A DNA stretch of 64,000 nt, taken from positions 868,001 to 932,000 of the forward strand of contig NZ_FUZP01000001.1 in assembly GCF_900167575.1 (NCBI RefSeq), read 5' to 3'. This document shows positions 46,127-57,800 of the stretch, one piece after another. Both the position numbers and the translations under genes were made by a program. The notes under the pieces were generated by a model. The model saw only the letters and a program-made list of their open reading frames with translations. It ran no database searches and had not been told where the DNA came from. Position 1 is the first letter of the stretch. The number at the start of each line of letters is the position of its first letter. The DNA comes from Okibacterium fritillariae. Its GTDB lineage: Bacteria > Actinomycetota > Actinomycetes > Actinomycetales > Microbacteriaceae.

Positions 46127-46155
46127 AAGGCCCGGACATCCTGTGTCCGGGCCTT
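46127..46155. terminator. Bidirectional terminator between folD and galK
   Basis: AAGGCCCGGACA (46127-46138) pairs with TGTCCGGGCCTT (46144-46155) around a 5-nt loop. It lies 34 nt after folD and 14 nt from the convergent galK stop. Confidence 0.85.
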
Positions 46156-46169
46156 CTTCGTGCCGGTCG

Positions 46170-48586
<2,417 letters not shown>

Positions 48587-48593
48587 GCCCTGA

Positions 48594-48639
48594 AATCTAG
48601 CTCTTTCATATTGAAAAGTAAAGCGAAGTAAGTGAAGAT
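48594..48639. promoter_or_regulatory. Divergent galT/deoR promoters with palindromic operator
   Basis: Minus strand: TTTACT (48617-48622), 17 bp, TAGATT (48594-48599), 7 nt to galT. Plus strand: TTGAAA (48611-48616), 17 bp, GAAGAT (48634-48639), 6 nt to the regulator gene. The palindrome TTTCATATTGAAA (48604-48616) lies between -35 and -10 of galT and overlaps the other -35, an ideal spot for shared repression. Confidence 0.6.
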
Positions 48640-48645
48640 TGCCCT

Positions 48646-49443
48646 ATGTCGGAGACCCTGCCAGCCGAGCTGCGCCGCAACGCGATCGCCGAGCTCATCG
48701 CCGAACGCGGTTTCGTGCGCGTGGCCGAGCTGGCCGACCGTTTCGGCATATCGGGCGTCACGGCCCGCGCCGATCTCGACGCGCTCGTCGACACCGCCCG
48801 CGCCCGCCGCGTGCACGGGGGAGCGATGCCGCCGAACGACCTGGCGCCTCGGCCCGAACGTGAGTGGCAATTCGAAGAAGCACTCAATTCATCCGCCGCG
48901 GGCAAAGAGCGGGTCGGGCGCAATGCGGCCGCGCTCGTGCGCTCGGGCAACACCGTGATCGTGGATGTCGGCACCACCGGCCTCGCGGTCGCCCGGGCAC
49001 TCGCCGCCCGAGCAGACCTCACGGATCTCACCGTCATCACCAACAGCCTCACCGTCGCGCTGGCCCTCGAACCGCATATCCCGCGTTTCACGGTCATCGT
49101 CACGGGTGGCACGCTGCGGCCCCGCCAGCACTCGCTCGTCGCGCCATTTGCCGCGCCCATGCTCGATCAGCTGCACGCCGACCTCGCCTTCATCGGCTGC
49201 AACGGCGTCGACGGTGAACGCGGCATCACCAACATCAATCTGCCCGAGGCCGAGGTCAAACGCCTCATGATGGGCGCGGCCGAGCGCGTGGTCATCGTCG
49301 CCGACGCGGCGAAGCTCGGCCAGGTGCACCTCGGCCGCATCGCCACGCTCGACGATGTCGACCTGCTCGTGACCGACGACCAGGCCGATGCTGCGCTGGT
49401 CGACCAGATCGCGGCGCGCGGCGTGCGCGTGATCACGCACTAA
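48646..49443 (+). CDS. DeoR-family transcriptional regulator
   Basis: This 265-residue repressor has an N-terminal DeoR helix-turn-helix (VRVAELADRFGISGVTARAD, about residues 24-43) and a sugar-phosphate sensor domain with IVDVGTTGLAVARAL, FIGCNGVDGERGITN, and VIVADAAKLGQVHLGR. It is divergent from galTK and followed by galM, so it probably controls galactose use with a phosphorylated sugar as inducer. It starts at ATG 48646, 6 nt after a -10 element. Confidence 0.92.
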   Translation: MSETLPAELRRNAIAELIAERGFVRVAELADRFGISGVTARADLDALVDTARARRVHGGAMPPNDLAPRPEREWQFEEALNSSAAGKERVGRNAAALVRSGNTVIVDVGTTGLAVARALAARADLTDLTVITNSLTVALALEPHIPRFTVIVTGGTLRPRQHSLVAPFAAPMLDQLHADLAFIGCNGVDGERGITNINLPEAEVKRLMMGAAERVVIVADAAKLGQVHLGRIATLDDVDLLVTDDQADAALVDQIAARGVRVITH

Positions 49444-49499
49444 CTCGCGCCGCCGCATCCACCCGCTACGCTCGATACACACCCCCGAGAGGAACGAAG

Positions 49500-50435
49500 A
49501 TGACCCACTCGCGCGCCGTCACCGGCGACCAATACGTTCTGACCCGCCAGGCCTCGGCCGGCACGGTCTCCGCCGTGATCACCCAGGTGGGTGCCGGCAT
49601 CCGTCGCCTGAGCGTCAACGGCATCGACATCGTGCCGCCCTATGACGAGGGTGTGCAGCGCCCCTACGGCAGCGGCATCGTGCTCGTGCCGTGGCCCAAC
49701 CGCATCCGCGACGGCAAATACGACCTCGAGGGCGAAGAGATGCAGCTCGATCTCACCGAGCCCGACAAGCAGAACGCCATCCACGGCCTGCTCCGTTTCA
49801 CGGCCTATGACGTCGCCGAGCAGACCGACGACTCGGTCACGCTGTCGGCCACGGTCTACCCGCAGCACGGCTACCCGTTCCTGCTCGACACGTCGGTGCG
49901 TTATCGCCTGGTCGACGCGGGCCTCGAGGTCACGCACACCATCGAGAACGTGGGCACGGGCACGGCTCCCACGGGCATCGGCACGCACCCCTACGTCACG
50001 ATCGGCGACGTCGACCCGGATGATCTGACCGTCACGCTCAATTGCGAGACGCGTTTCACGGTGGACGAGCGTCTGCTGCCGACCGGCGAGGTCCCCGTCG
50101 AGGGCACCGAATACGATCTGCGCGGGGGTCGCCGTCTCGGTGGCCTGGTGTTGGACGACGGTTTCGGTCAGGCGATCTTCGAGAATGGTGTCACCGAGCA
50201 CACGGTGGCGGCCGACGACGGCCGGGTCGTCACGGTGTGGGGTGACGAGAATTTCCCCTATTGGCAGGTCTTCACGACCAAGAAGTACCCGGGTCAGTCG
50301 ACCGCCGTGGCGATCGAGCCCATGACGGCACCCACGGATGCCTTCAACTCGGGTCGTGACGTGCGTTACCTCGCCCCCGGCGAGACGTTCCAGGGCACGT
50401 GGGGCGTGCGCGCCGACGGTTTCGCGGCGGTCTGA
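49500..50435 (+). CDS. galM: Aldose 1-epimerase (galactose mutarotase)
   Basis: This 311-residue beta-sandwich protein has GIVLVPWPNRIRDGKYDLEGEEM, HGLLRFTAYDV with a catalytic His, GIGTHPYV with the second His, and AIEPMTAPTDAFNSG with the catalytic Glu. AGAGGA lies 7 nt before the ATG. With galTK and the DeoR regulator it completes the Leloir pathway here apart from galE. Confidence 0.93.
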   Translation: MTHSRAVTGDQYVLTRQASAGTVSAVITQVGAGIRRLSVNGIDIVPPYDEGVQRPYGSGIVLVPWPNRIRDGKYDLEGEEMQLDLTEPDKQNAIHGLLRFTAYDVAEQTDDSVTLSATVYPQHGYPFLLDTSVRYRLVDAGLEVTHTIENVGTGTAPTGIGTHPYVTIGDVDPDDLTVTLNCETRFTVDERLLPTGEVPVEGTEYDLRGGRRLGGLVLDDGFGQAIFENGVTEHTVAADDGRVVTVWGDENFPYWQVFTTKKYPGQSTAVAIEPMTAPTDAFNSGRDVRYLAPGETFQGTWGVRADGFAAV

Positions 50436-50572
50436 GTCGTCGCAGACTGAGCGCGCGGTCCGGGAGTTGCCGCCTGGATCGCGCGCCTCTGTGGAAGCTG
50501 TCGCGGTGTCGCTTCGGTGCGCGGCTGAGAGAGTGGTCGCGCGCATGTCGCGCGAGCGACGCCGCGTCGGCC

Positions 50573-50608
50573 GCTGCCGCTGCCGCTGCGGCTGCGGCTG
50601 CGGCTGCG
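50573..50608. repeat. (GCTGCC/GCTGCG)6 hexamer repeat between galM and the MetE-like gene
   Basis: Six GCTGCS units lie just after the minus-strand gene's stop. The first two are GCTGCC and the last four GCTGCG, so the tract can fold on itself and may help end transcription. The rest of 50436-50615 holds a short CGCGCG hairpin near 50538 and nothing else I can name. Confidence 0.7.
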
Positions 50609-50615
50609 GCAGAGC

Positions 50616-51716
50616 CTAGTTCTTCGCGCCGAGTGTCGAGAGGATCTCGGCGTGCAGGTCGAGCAGCGGAACCGTGCGCTCTTCGGGCCCGCGACCGAAG
50701 CCACATTCGGTGGCGATGCCCACGTGGCGGATTCCCGCCGTGGTGAGCGCGGGCTCGGCGGCTTCGAGTCGTCGGCGGGCGCCGGCCACGCCGTCTTCGT
50801 GGTGCACGACACCCAGGAAAAGGTCGGTCTCGACGCGCAGGTTCAGCGCCGCCAGCGGCACGAAGTAGTCGCTGTCGTCGCGTTCGATAGGCACGGGCAG
50901 GTGCAGCCAGTCGATGCGGCGGGTCACGCCGGTGGTGAGCCCGTTGGCGACGGCAACCAGGTTGGCGGTGTCGGATGGCTCGACGAAGTGTTTTTCGGCC
51001 ACATCGCCATAGCAGAGGTGGAAGCCCAGCTGCACGCCAGCCGGAACCAGGTTGGCGACGCGCGACGCGGCGACCACGCAGCCGGCGATGATGCTGTCGG
51101 CGTCGGCACCCGCCTCGGCGAACCAGGGCGTGAGTGGCCCCCCGCCCAGGCTGACCTGCTCGATGAAGGCGAACTCGGTGGCGAGGTCGAGCTGGATGGC
51201 GAGGTCTTCGGCGGGAATCGCCGCCGTGATCTGCTCGATCTCGCGCGCGAGCGCTGCCTCGTAGGCGGGGTAGAGGGCGGGCTGAGCGGATGGCACGGCG
51301 AACGTCGTGAGCGGGGCGAGCGGTGTCGGCAGGCTCACCTGGAACCTGATGCCGGGCCCGATCTCGCCGCTCTCACGAAGGGCCGTGAACGCCGAATAGC
51401 TGGCGATCGCGGCGTCGGCATACCCCAGTGGGCCGAACTCGATGTCATCGGGGTCGACACCCTCGTCGATGTCGACGGGGCGCAGATCGAACCCGGCCAC
51501 CAGGAAGGGCTCGGCGCCCACCCGGTGCAAACCGGACGTTTGTTCGAATTTGGCGCCCTGGAACAGGATCCAGTGGAAGCGCTCGCCGACCTCGCCGTCG
51601 GGCAGACGCGCGGCATGAGCACCTAGCCTCTCGGCCACGGTGCGGAAGGTCGTCTGGGCGTCTGGCAGGTTGATGGAACCGACCAGATGGACGCCATTCA
51701 GGTGGGGTACGCTCAC
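50616..51716 (-). CDS. MetE C-terminal-like, zinc-site methyltransferase homologue
   Basis: This 366-residue protein has the TIM-barrel fold of cobalamin-independent methionine synthase but is half the length of MetE. The zinc ligands look kept: His233 and Cys235 in LGFHLCYGD and Cys338 in GIATECGFG. The start region VPHLNGVHLVGSINLPDAQTTF and RLPDGEVGERFHW resemble short UROD/MetE-like proteins. The GTG at 51716 lies 7 nt after TAGGCT; no ribosome site is present. Methyl donor and acceptor are unknown; it probably does not replace MetE. Confidence 0.75.
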   Translation of the reverse strand: MSVPHLNGVHLVGSINLPDAQTTFRTVAERLGAHAARLPDGEVGERFHWILFQGAKFEQTSGLHRVGAEPFLVAGFDLRPVDIDEGVDPDDIEFGPLGYADAAIASYSAFTALRESGEIGPGIRFQVSLPTPLAPLTTFAVPSAQPALYPAYEAALAREIEQITAAIPAEDLAIQLDLATEFAFIEQVSLGGGPLTPWFAEAGADADSIIAGCVVAASRVANLVPAGVQLGFHLCYGDVAEKHFVEPSDTANLVAVANGLTTGVTRRIDWLHLPVPIERDDSDYFVPLAALNLRVETDLFLGVVHHEDGVAGARRRLEAAEPALTTAGIRHVGIATECGFGRGPEERTVPLLDLHAEILSTLGAKN

Positions 51717-51723
51717 GCGTTCC

Positions 51724-51729
51724 AGCCTA
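51724..51729 (-). promoter_or_regulatory. -10 element TAGGCT of the MetE-like gene
   Basis: TAGGCT on the minus strand ends 7 nt before the GTG at 51716. The same hexamer precedes purN and the DUF6350 gene. Confidence 0.5.
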
Positions 51730-51889
51730 GCGCCGACCACCGACGCCGGGCCATGGCGATGCGGCGGCGGCGGCGCGTTTCTGCGACTGTCGCAAAAAGC
51801 CCCCTGAGGCAACGGGTAGGTCTCGATTGCCCCGTTTTCCGCGGCTCTCGGGCGCGTTCTGCCACACTGTCACTGGGGAGAGGGAGCGT

Positions 51890-52270
51890 ATGAGTCGGGT
51901 AAGAAAGGCCGTGTCGGCGGCCGTCGTTGGCGCGATTATCGGTGTGTCCGTGATCGGATGCTCGAGCGAGAGCACATTCGAGTACTTCACGTCGAAGGCG
52001 CAGGCCACGGCGTTCATCGAATCGGGCAAACTCCCCGAGCAGCTGCCTGACAATGCGCGCGACATCCGCGTGCTGGCCAACCCGCGCGTGCATGTGGCCA
52101 CGTGGCACGGAGACACGATCGTCGACCCGTCCTGCGTCCCGGGTGAGAGCCAGCCGCCCAAGGGCAACCGCATCGTGCTCGAGTCGCAGACCATCGTCGA
52201 GGTCTACCAGTGCTCCTTCGGCTTCCAGGGTCGTGATGGTGGGTCGATCTATTGGTGGCCGGCCGAATAA
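51890..52270 (+). CDS. Small lipoprotein of unknown function
   Basis: This 126-residue protein has a signal with lipobox SVIGCS (near residue 22) after a basic start, and AGAGGGAG before the ATG. The mature part has two cysteines (DPSCVPGE and VYQCSFGF), a likely disulfide, and ends in IYWWPAE. No family recognised. It stands alone before the mutasome. Confidence 0.75.
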   Translation: MSRVRKAVSAAVVGAIIGVSVIGCSSESTFEYFTSKAQATAFIESGKLPEQLPDNARDIRVLANPRVHVATWHGDTIVDPSCVPGESQPPKGNRIVLESQTIVEVYQCSFGFQGRDGGSIYWWPAE

Positions 52271-52401
52271 CCGGCGCCCATTTTTCGTCGGCAGCGCCAC
52301 CCCGCACGGGCGGTGAACTTGCTGGCGCTCAGGATTTTTCGGGCGCCACCGTCGTGCCTCGACGCGACACGCCGTAAACGGTAAAACTTTTTGCTCGCAC
52401 G

Positions 52402-52430
52402 TTGACTTCTTCGAACACATGTTCGAACAT
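52402..52430 (+). promoter_or_regulatory. SOS promoter with LexA box for the mutasome
   Basis: TTGACT (52402-52407), 17 bp and GAACAT (52425-52430) lie 7 nt before the imuA' ATG. The LexA box TCGAACACATGTTCGA (52411-52426) has 7-bp perfect arms and fits the actinobacterial consensus TCGAAC-N4-GTTCGA. It fills the space between -35 and -10, so LexA would block the polymerase directly. Confidence 0.92.
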
Positions 52431-52437
52431 TTAACCC

Positions 52438-53238
52438 ATGAGCCCTGCCGTCGCGTCATCCGGTTCGGCCGCCGAAAAGGTGGCCGAGCTTCAGGCGCGC
52501 ATCCGGGGCATGCAACGAACACGAGTAGATTCGCACGGACTACCGACAGCGCCCGAGATCGCCAGCCTCCTGGGTGGCCCGCTCCGGGCGGGCAGTGCCT
52601 ACTCGGTTCCTGATTCGGTGGCACTCGCCACGGCTATGATGGCGGCGCCGAGCGCGGCCGGTGTGTGGTGCGCTGTCGTCGGCATGCCCTCGTTCGGCGT
52701 CGAGGCCGCGGCCGCGGCGGGTGTCGACCTCGAGCGGCTCGTGTTCGTGCCCGATCCCGGTGATCAGTGGCTCACCGTCACCGCGGCCGTCGCCGATGTG
52801 GTGGGCGTCGTGGTCGCCGTTCCGCCGGCCCGGGTCGCTCCTGCCGAGGTGTCACGTTTGGGGGCTCGCCTCCGGGGCAAGGGGTCCACCCTCATCGCCC
52901 TCGGCGACTGGCCGCAATCCGAGGCCACCTTGCGCGTCTCGGGCAGCGAGTGGGTGGGGCTCGATGCCGGCAGCGGCCATCTGCAGGCGCGCCGGGTCAC
53001 GGTCACGGTCAACGCCCGCGCGGGCGCCGGTCGGCCGCGTTCGGCCTCGCTGTTCCTGCCCGATGCCGACGGGCGCCTGCGTCGTGCCGAACGCGTGCCC
53101 GCGGCCTGGCAGTCGCCCGCGTCGGTGCCATTGCGTGAGCAGTCGCCCGCGGCGGTGCCGCAGCGTGAGCCGCAGCCCCTCCAGCAGCCCGAGCCGCACG
53201 AGCCCCAGGTCGCGCCGCTGCGCGCGCTCGTCTCATGA
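52438..53238 (+). CDS. imuA': ImuA' mutasome accessory protein
   Basis: This 266-residue protein is a diverged RecA-like/SulA-like factor without a Walker A motif. It has AELQARIRGMQ, GGPLRAGSAYSV, VVGMPSFGVEAAAAAGVDLERLVFVPDPG and a Pro/Gln-rich tail. In mycobacteria ImuA' works with ImuB and DnaE2 in induced mutagenesis and lesion bypass. No ribosome site precedes the ATG, which lies at the likely transcription start. It overlaps imuB by 4 nt and sits behind a perfect LexA box. Confidence 0.88.
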   Translation: MSPAVASSGSAAEKVAELQARIRGMQRTRVDSHGLPTAPEIASLLGGPLRAGSAYSVPDSVALATAMMAAPSAAGVWCAVVGMPSFGVEAAAAAGVDLERLVFVPDPGDQWLTVTAAVADVVGVVVAVPPARVAPAEVSRLGARLRGKGSTLIALGDWPQSEATLRVSGSEWVGLDAGSGHLQARRVTVTVNARAGAGRPRSASLFLPDADGRLRRAERVPAAWQSPASVPLREQSPAAVPQREPQPLQQPEPHEPQVAPLRALVS

Positions 53239-54836
53239 CAGCCGTGAGTGGGGCCACCCCCACGCGAACGCTCATCGTCTGGTGTCCCGATTGGCCCATC
53301 GCCGCGTGGTGCCGCGAGATGGGCGCGGGGGCGCTGTCGAGCGAGGGCAGCACCATCGCACTGGTCGAGCGTGGTGAGGTGTTCGCGTGCTCGCTGCCGG
53401 CGCGAGCCGCCGGCGTGCGCCGGGGGCTCCGCGTGCGCGAGGCGCAATCGCGGTGCTCCGAGCTGATCGTCGAGGCCTACGATCCGGCTGTCGATGCGCG
53501 CGCGTTCGAGCCCATCATCCTCGCGCTCGAAGAGGTCGTGCCGGGCATCCAGGTCCTGCGCGCGGGGATGTGTGCCATTCGTGCGCAGGGTCCCAGCCGC
53601 TATTACGGGGGTGAGCAGAGCGCCGGTGAGCTGCTCATCGACACCCTCGCGCGGTTCGGCATCCACGATGCGCGCATCGGCATCGCCGACGGCATCTTCG
53701 CGGCCGAACAGGCGGCGCGCGTGCCGGGCACCGAGATGGTGCGCGTCGTGCCCGCCGGCCGGTCGGCAGAATTCTTGGCCGGTTTGCCCGTCGAGCTCCT
53801 CGGGCGGGCCGAGCTCAATCCGCTGCTGCATCAGCTCGGGGTGCACACGCTCGCACAATTCGCGGCCCTCGACCCGGTCAGCGTGCGCGATCGATTCGGT
53901 GAAGACGGGGCATTCTGCCACCGGCTGGCGGCGGGGCTCGACGGGCGAGACGTCACGGCGCGTGTGCCCCCGCCGCAGCTCGACTGCCGCGTCGAGTTCG
54001 AGACTCCGCTCGACCGCGTCGACCAGGTGGCCTTCGGATTCCGGCAGACGGCCGAGCGGTTCGTCGCGACCATCGCCGAGGCCCGGCTCGTCGCCACCGC
54101 CATCCGGGTCGAGGTGCACACCGATGACGGGCGCCGCACGGGCCGCACGTGGCTGCATCCCCGCTGGTTCACGGCATCCGATGTCCTCGACCGCGTGCGC
54201 TGGCAGTTGCAGGGTGGGCACGGCATCGACGCGGGTCTCGCAGCCCCCGTCGTCAGCGTCTCGGTGTCGCCCGAGAGCGTCGACCGCGCGCTCAACCACG
54301 AAGACGGGTTGTGGGGCGGCGGCCCCGATGAAAGCATCCACCACGGCTTCTCGCGGGTGCAGAGCATGCTGGGGCACGAGGGCGTCGTCACGGCGGTGCT
54401 CACGGGCGGGCGTCTGCTCAGCTCCCGGTCGGTTCTCGTGCCGTGGGGCGACCTGCCCCCGGGTGGCGAGAAAGAGCTGGCCCGGCGTCGGCAGCTGCCG
54501 TGGCCGGGCAGTGTGCCGGGCCCGCTGCCGTCGACCGTCTTCGAGGCCCCGGTCCCCGTGCTCGTGAGAGACGCGGGCGGGCGTCTCGTCGATGTCGATG
54601 GCCGCGGCATCCTCACGGGGGAGCCGGTGGTTTTCGCGGCGGGCATCGGCGAGCGATCGGGTGGCAGCGGTGAGCATCCCGTCCGCTCCTGGTCGGGGCC
54701 GTGGCCGCTGTCCGAACGCTGGTGGGAGGACGGCGCCCGCAGCATCAACCGGTTCCAACTCGTCGACGCACTCGGCAGAGCCTGGCTGCTCATCCTCGCC
54801 GAACACGAGTGGTGGGCCGAGGCGCTCTACGACTGA
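53235..54836 (+). CDS. imuB: ImuB, catalytically inactive Y-family polymerase-like protein
   Basis: This 533-residue protein has a Y-family polymerase fold but starts with LIVWCPDWPIAAWC, lacking the acidic DMDxFF metal site. LFAL-type little-finger and C-terminal regions follow (e.g. FRQTAERFVATIAEARL). ImuB acts as an adaptor joining DnaE2 to the beta clamp. The start overlaps imuA', and dnaE2 follows 46 nt later with its own AAAGGAG site. Confidence 0.92.
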   Translation: MTAVSGATPTRTLIVWCPDWPIAAWCREMGAGALSSEGSTIALVERGEVFACSLPARAAGVRRGLRVREAQSRCSELIVEAYDPAVDARAFEPIILALEEVVPGIQVLRAGMCAIRAQGPSRYYGGEQSAGELLIDTLARFGIHDARIGIADGIFAAEQAARVPGTEMVRVVPAGRSAEFLAGLPVELLGRAELNPLLHQLGVHTLAQFAALDPVSVRDRFGEDGAFCHRLAAGLDGRDVTARVPPPQLDCRVEFETPLDRVDQVAFGFRQTAERFVATIAEARLVATAIRVEVHTDDGRRTGRTWLHPRWFTASDVLDRVRWQLQGGHGIDAGLAAPVVSVSVSPESVDRALNHEDGLWGGGPDESIHHGFSRVQSMLGHEGVVTAVLTGGRLLSSRSVLVPWGDLPPGGEKELARRRQLPWPGSVPGPLPSTVFEAPVPVLVRDAGGRLVDVDGRGILTGEPVVFAAGIGERSGGSGEHPVRSWSGPWPLSERWWEDGARSINRFQLVDALGRAWLLILAEHEWWAEALYD

Positions 54837-54882
54837 CCCGCACGCCGCACCCCGCACGCAGCCCCACAGAAAGGAGTCCCGG

Positions 54883-57800
54883 ATGGGATGGCATAACCCC
54901 CCGATTCCCTGGTCCGAGTTCGAGAAGAAACTCACCGACCTCAGCCGCCCCGACCCGGTGCCCCTCGGTGCCGACGGTGGCGACAGCCCGGGATGGTCGC
55001 GCAAACGGCAGCCCTACACGCCCGATGCGGCCGGCATCCCACCCTTCGACGCCTCGCGGCGCGCACCCGTCGTGCCCTATGCCGAACTGCACGCGCACTC
55101 GAACTTCAGCTTCCTCGACGGTGCCTCCGGGCCCGAAGCCCTCGTCGAAGAGGCCGTGCGGCTCGGGCTCCACGCCATTGCGCTCACCGACCACGACGGC
55201 CTCTACGGCGCCGTGCGTCTCGCCGAAGCCGCCGAGGCGCACCCGGGTCTCGGCACCATCTTCGGCGCCGAGCTCTCGCTCGAACTCACGGCCCCGCAAA
55301 ACGGCGAACCCGATCCCGAGGGCCACCACCTGCTCGTGCTGGCCCGCCGACAAGAGGGCTACCACCGGCTCTCCCGCGCCATCACCACGGCGCAGCTCGC
55401 CGACGGCGCCGAGAAGGGCAGCCCGCGCTATCGACTCGACGATCTCGCCGACGCGGCAGAGGGCTCCTGGCTCGTGCTCACCGGATGCCGCAAGGGCACC
55501 GTCCGCTCGGCCCTGCAACGCTCCGGCGCCGATGCCGCACGGCTCGAACTGCGGCGGCTCGTCGACCGTTTCGGCCCCGACAACGTGGTCGTCGAACTCA
55601 CCGACCACGGACACCCCACCGACAGTGCCGCCAACGCTGCGCTCGCCGTGCTGGCCGGCGAACTCCACCTGCCCACGATCGTCACGGGCAATGTGCACTA
55701 TGCGGCCCCCGAGCAACACCGTCTGGCCGAGGCGCTCGCCGCCGTGCGCGCACGACGCAGCCTCGACCAGCTCGATGGATGGCTGCCCGCAACGGGTCGT
55801 GCCCACCTCCGCTCCGGCCGCGAGATGTCGCGCCTCTTCGCCCGCTACCCCGACGCCGTCGCCCGCACCGTGAGCTACGCCGACGAACTCGGCTTCCGCC
55901 TGAAGAGCGTCAGCCCCGGGCTGCCCAAACAAGACGTGCCGCCCGGCCACACCCCCATGAGCTGGCTCCGCGCCCTCACGTGGGAGGGCGCGGACAAGCT
56001 GTACGGCACCCTCACGCCCGAGGTGCGCACGCGCATCGAACGCGAACTCGAGGTGATCGAACAGAAAGACTTCCCGGGCTACTTCCTCATCGTGCACGAG
56101 CTCGTGCACTTCGCGCGCAACCGCGGCATCCTCTGCCAGGGGCGGGGCTCGGCGGCCAATTCGGCCGTCTGCTATCTGCTCGGCATCACGGCCGTCGACT
56201 CCATCTACTACGGCCTGCCCTTCGAGCGATTCCTCTCGAGCATGCGCGACGAAGAGCCCGATATCGACGTCGATTTCGACTCCGATCGTCGGGAGGAAGT
56301 CATCCAGCACGTCTACGAGCGATACGGCCGTTTCAACGCGGCGCAGGTGGCCAATGTCATCACCTACCGCCCCAAGTTCGCGGTGCGCGACATGGCCAAA
56401 GCGCTCGGCCACAGCCCCGGGCAGCAAGACGCGTGGTCGAAACAGGTCGAGCGCTGGGGTGCCGTCGCCTCGAGCGAAGACCACGACATCCCCGACGCTG
56501 TCGTCGATCTGGCGCAACAGGTGCTGCGTTTCCCCCGCCACCTCGGCATCCACTCCGGCGGCATGGTGCTCACCGACCGGCCCGTCGGCGAGGTCAGCCC
56601 CATCGAACACGGCCGCATGGACGGCCGCACGGTGCTGCAGTGGGATAAAGACGACTGCGCGTGGATGGGTCTCGTCAAATTCGACCTGCTCGGCCTCGGC
56701 ATCCTCGCCGCCATGCAATACGCCTTCGACCTGGCCGACGAGTTCTGCGGCGAACGCTGGACCTTGGCCACCCTGCCCAAAGAAGAGGCCGCCGTCTATG
56801 ACCAGCTCTGCTACGCCGACTCGGTGGGCGTCTTCCAGGTCGAATCGCGCGCGCAGATGGGCATGCTGCCGCGCATGCTTCCGCGGCGCTTCTACGATCT
56901 GGTGATCCAGATCGCCATGGTGCGGCCCGGCCCCATCCAGGGCGGCGCGGTGCACCCCTACATCCGTCGGCGCACGGGGGCCGAAGACATCACCTACCTG
57001 CACCCCGCCCTCGAGCCCGTGCTCGAACGCACCCTCGGCGTTCCCCTCTTCCAAGAGCAGCTCATGCAGATGGCCATGGTGGTCGGTGGATGCACGGGCG
57101 AAGACGCCGATCTGCTGCGGCGGGCCATGGGTTCCAAACGCGGCGAAGAGAAGATCGAGTCACTCAAGACCAAGCTCTATGCCGGAATGGCGGGCAACGG
57201 CATCGTGGGGGAGGACGCCGACATCGTCTACGGCAAGATCCAAGCCTTCGCCAACTTCGGTTTCGCCGAGAGCCACTCCATCAGCTTCGGCCTCATCGTC
57301 TACGCCAGCGCCTGGATGCGGTTGCACTACCCGGCGGCATTCCTCGCCGCCCTGTTACGGGCTCAACCCATGGGCTTCTACTCGCCGCAGACCCTCGTGG
57401 CCGATGCCCGTCGTCACGGTGTGATCACGCACCGCCCCGACATCCAACGGTCAGAGGCGCACGCCACGCTCGAACCGCTCGACCCCGACGACGACCGGCC
57501 GGCGGGAGCGACGGGGCTCGACGCCTGCTGCGAGGCTCAACAACCACCCGTTCCCCCCTTCGACCGTTCGATTCCGTTCGATGCAACCGTGCACCGCCGC
57601 GACGGCCGCTACGCCGTGCGCGAGGGACTTGCGAGCGTCACCAAGATCGGTCTGAACAAAGCCACTCAGATCGTTGAAGAACGCCGACGCGGCGGGCCCT
57701 ACACAGACATGCACGATCTGGCACGCCGAGTGGGGCTCACGGCACCGCAGCTCGAAGCCCTCTCAGCGGCGGGTGCGTTCCGGTCGCTGGGCCTGGAACG

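Noticed and set aside
50616-51716. Annotation as full methionine synthase MetE
   Set aside because: At 366 residues it lacks the N-terminal half of MetE.
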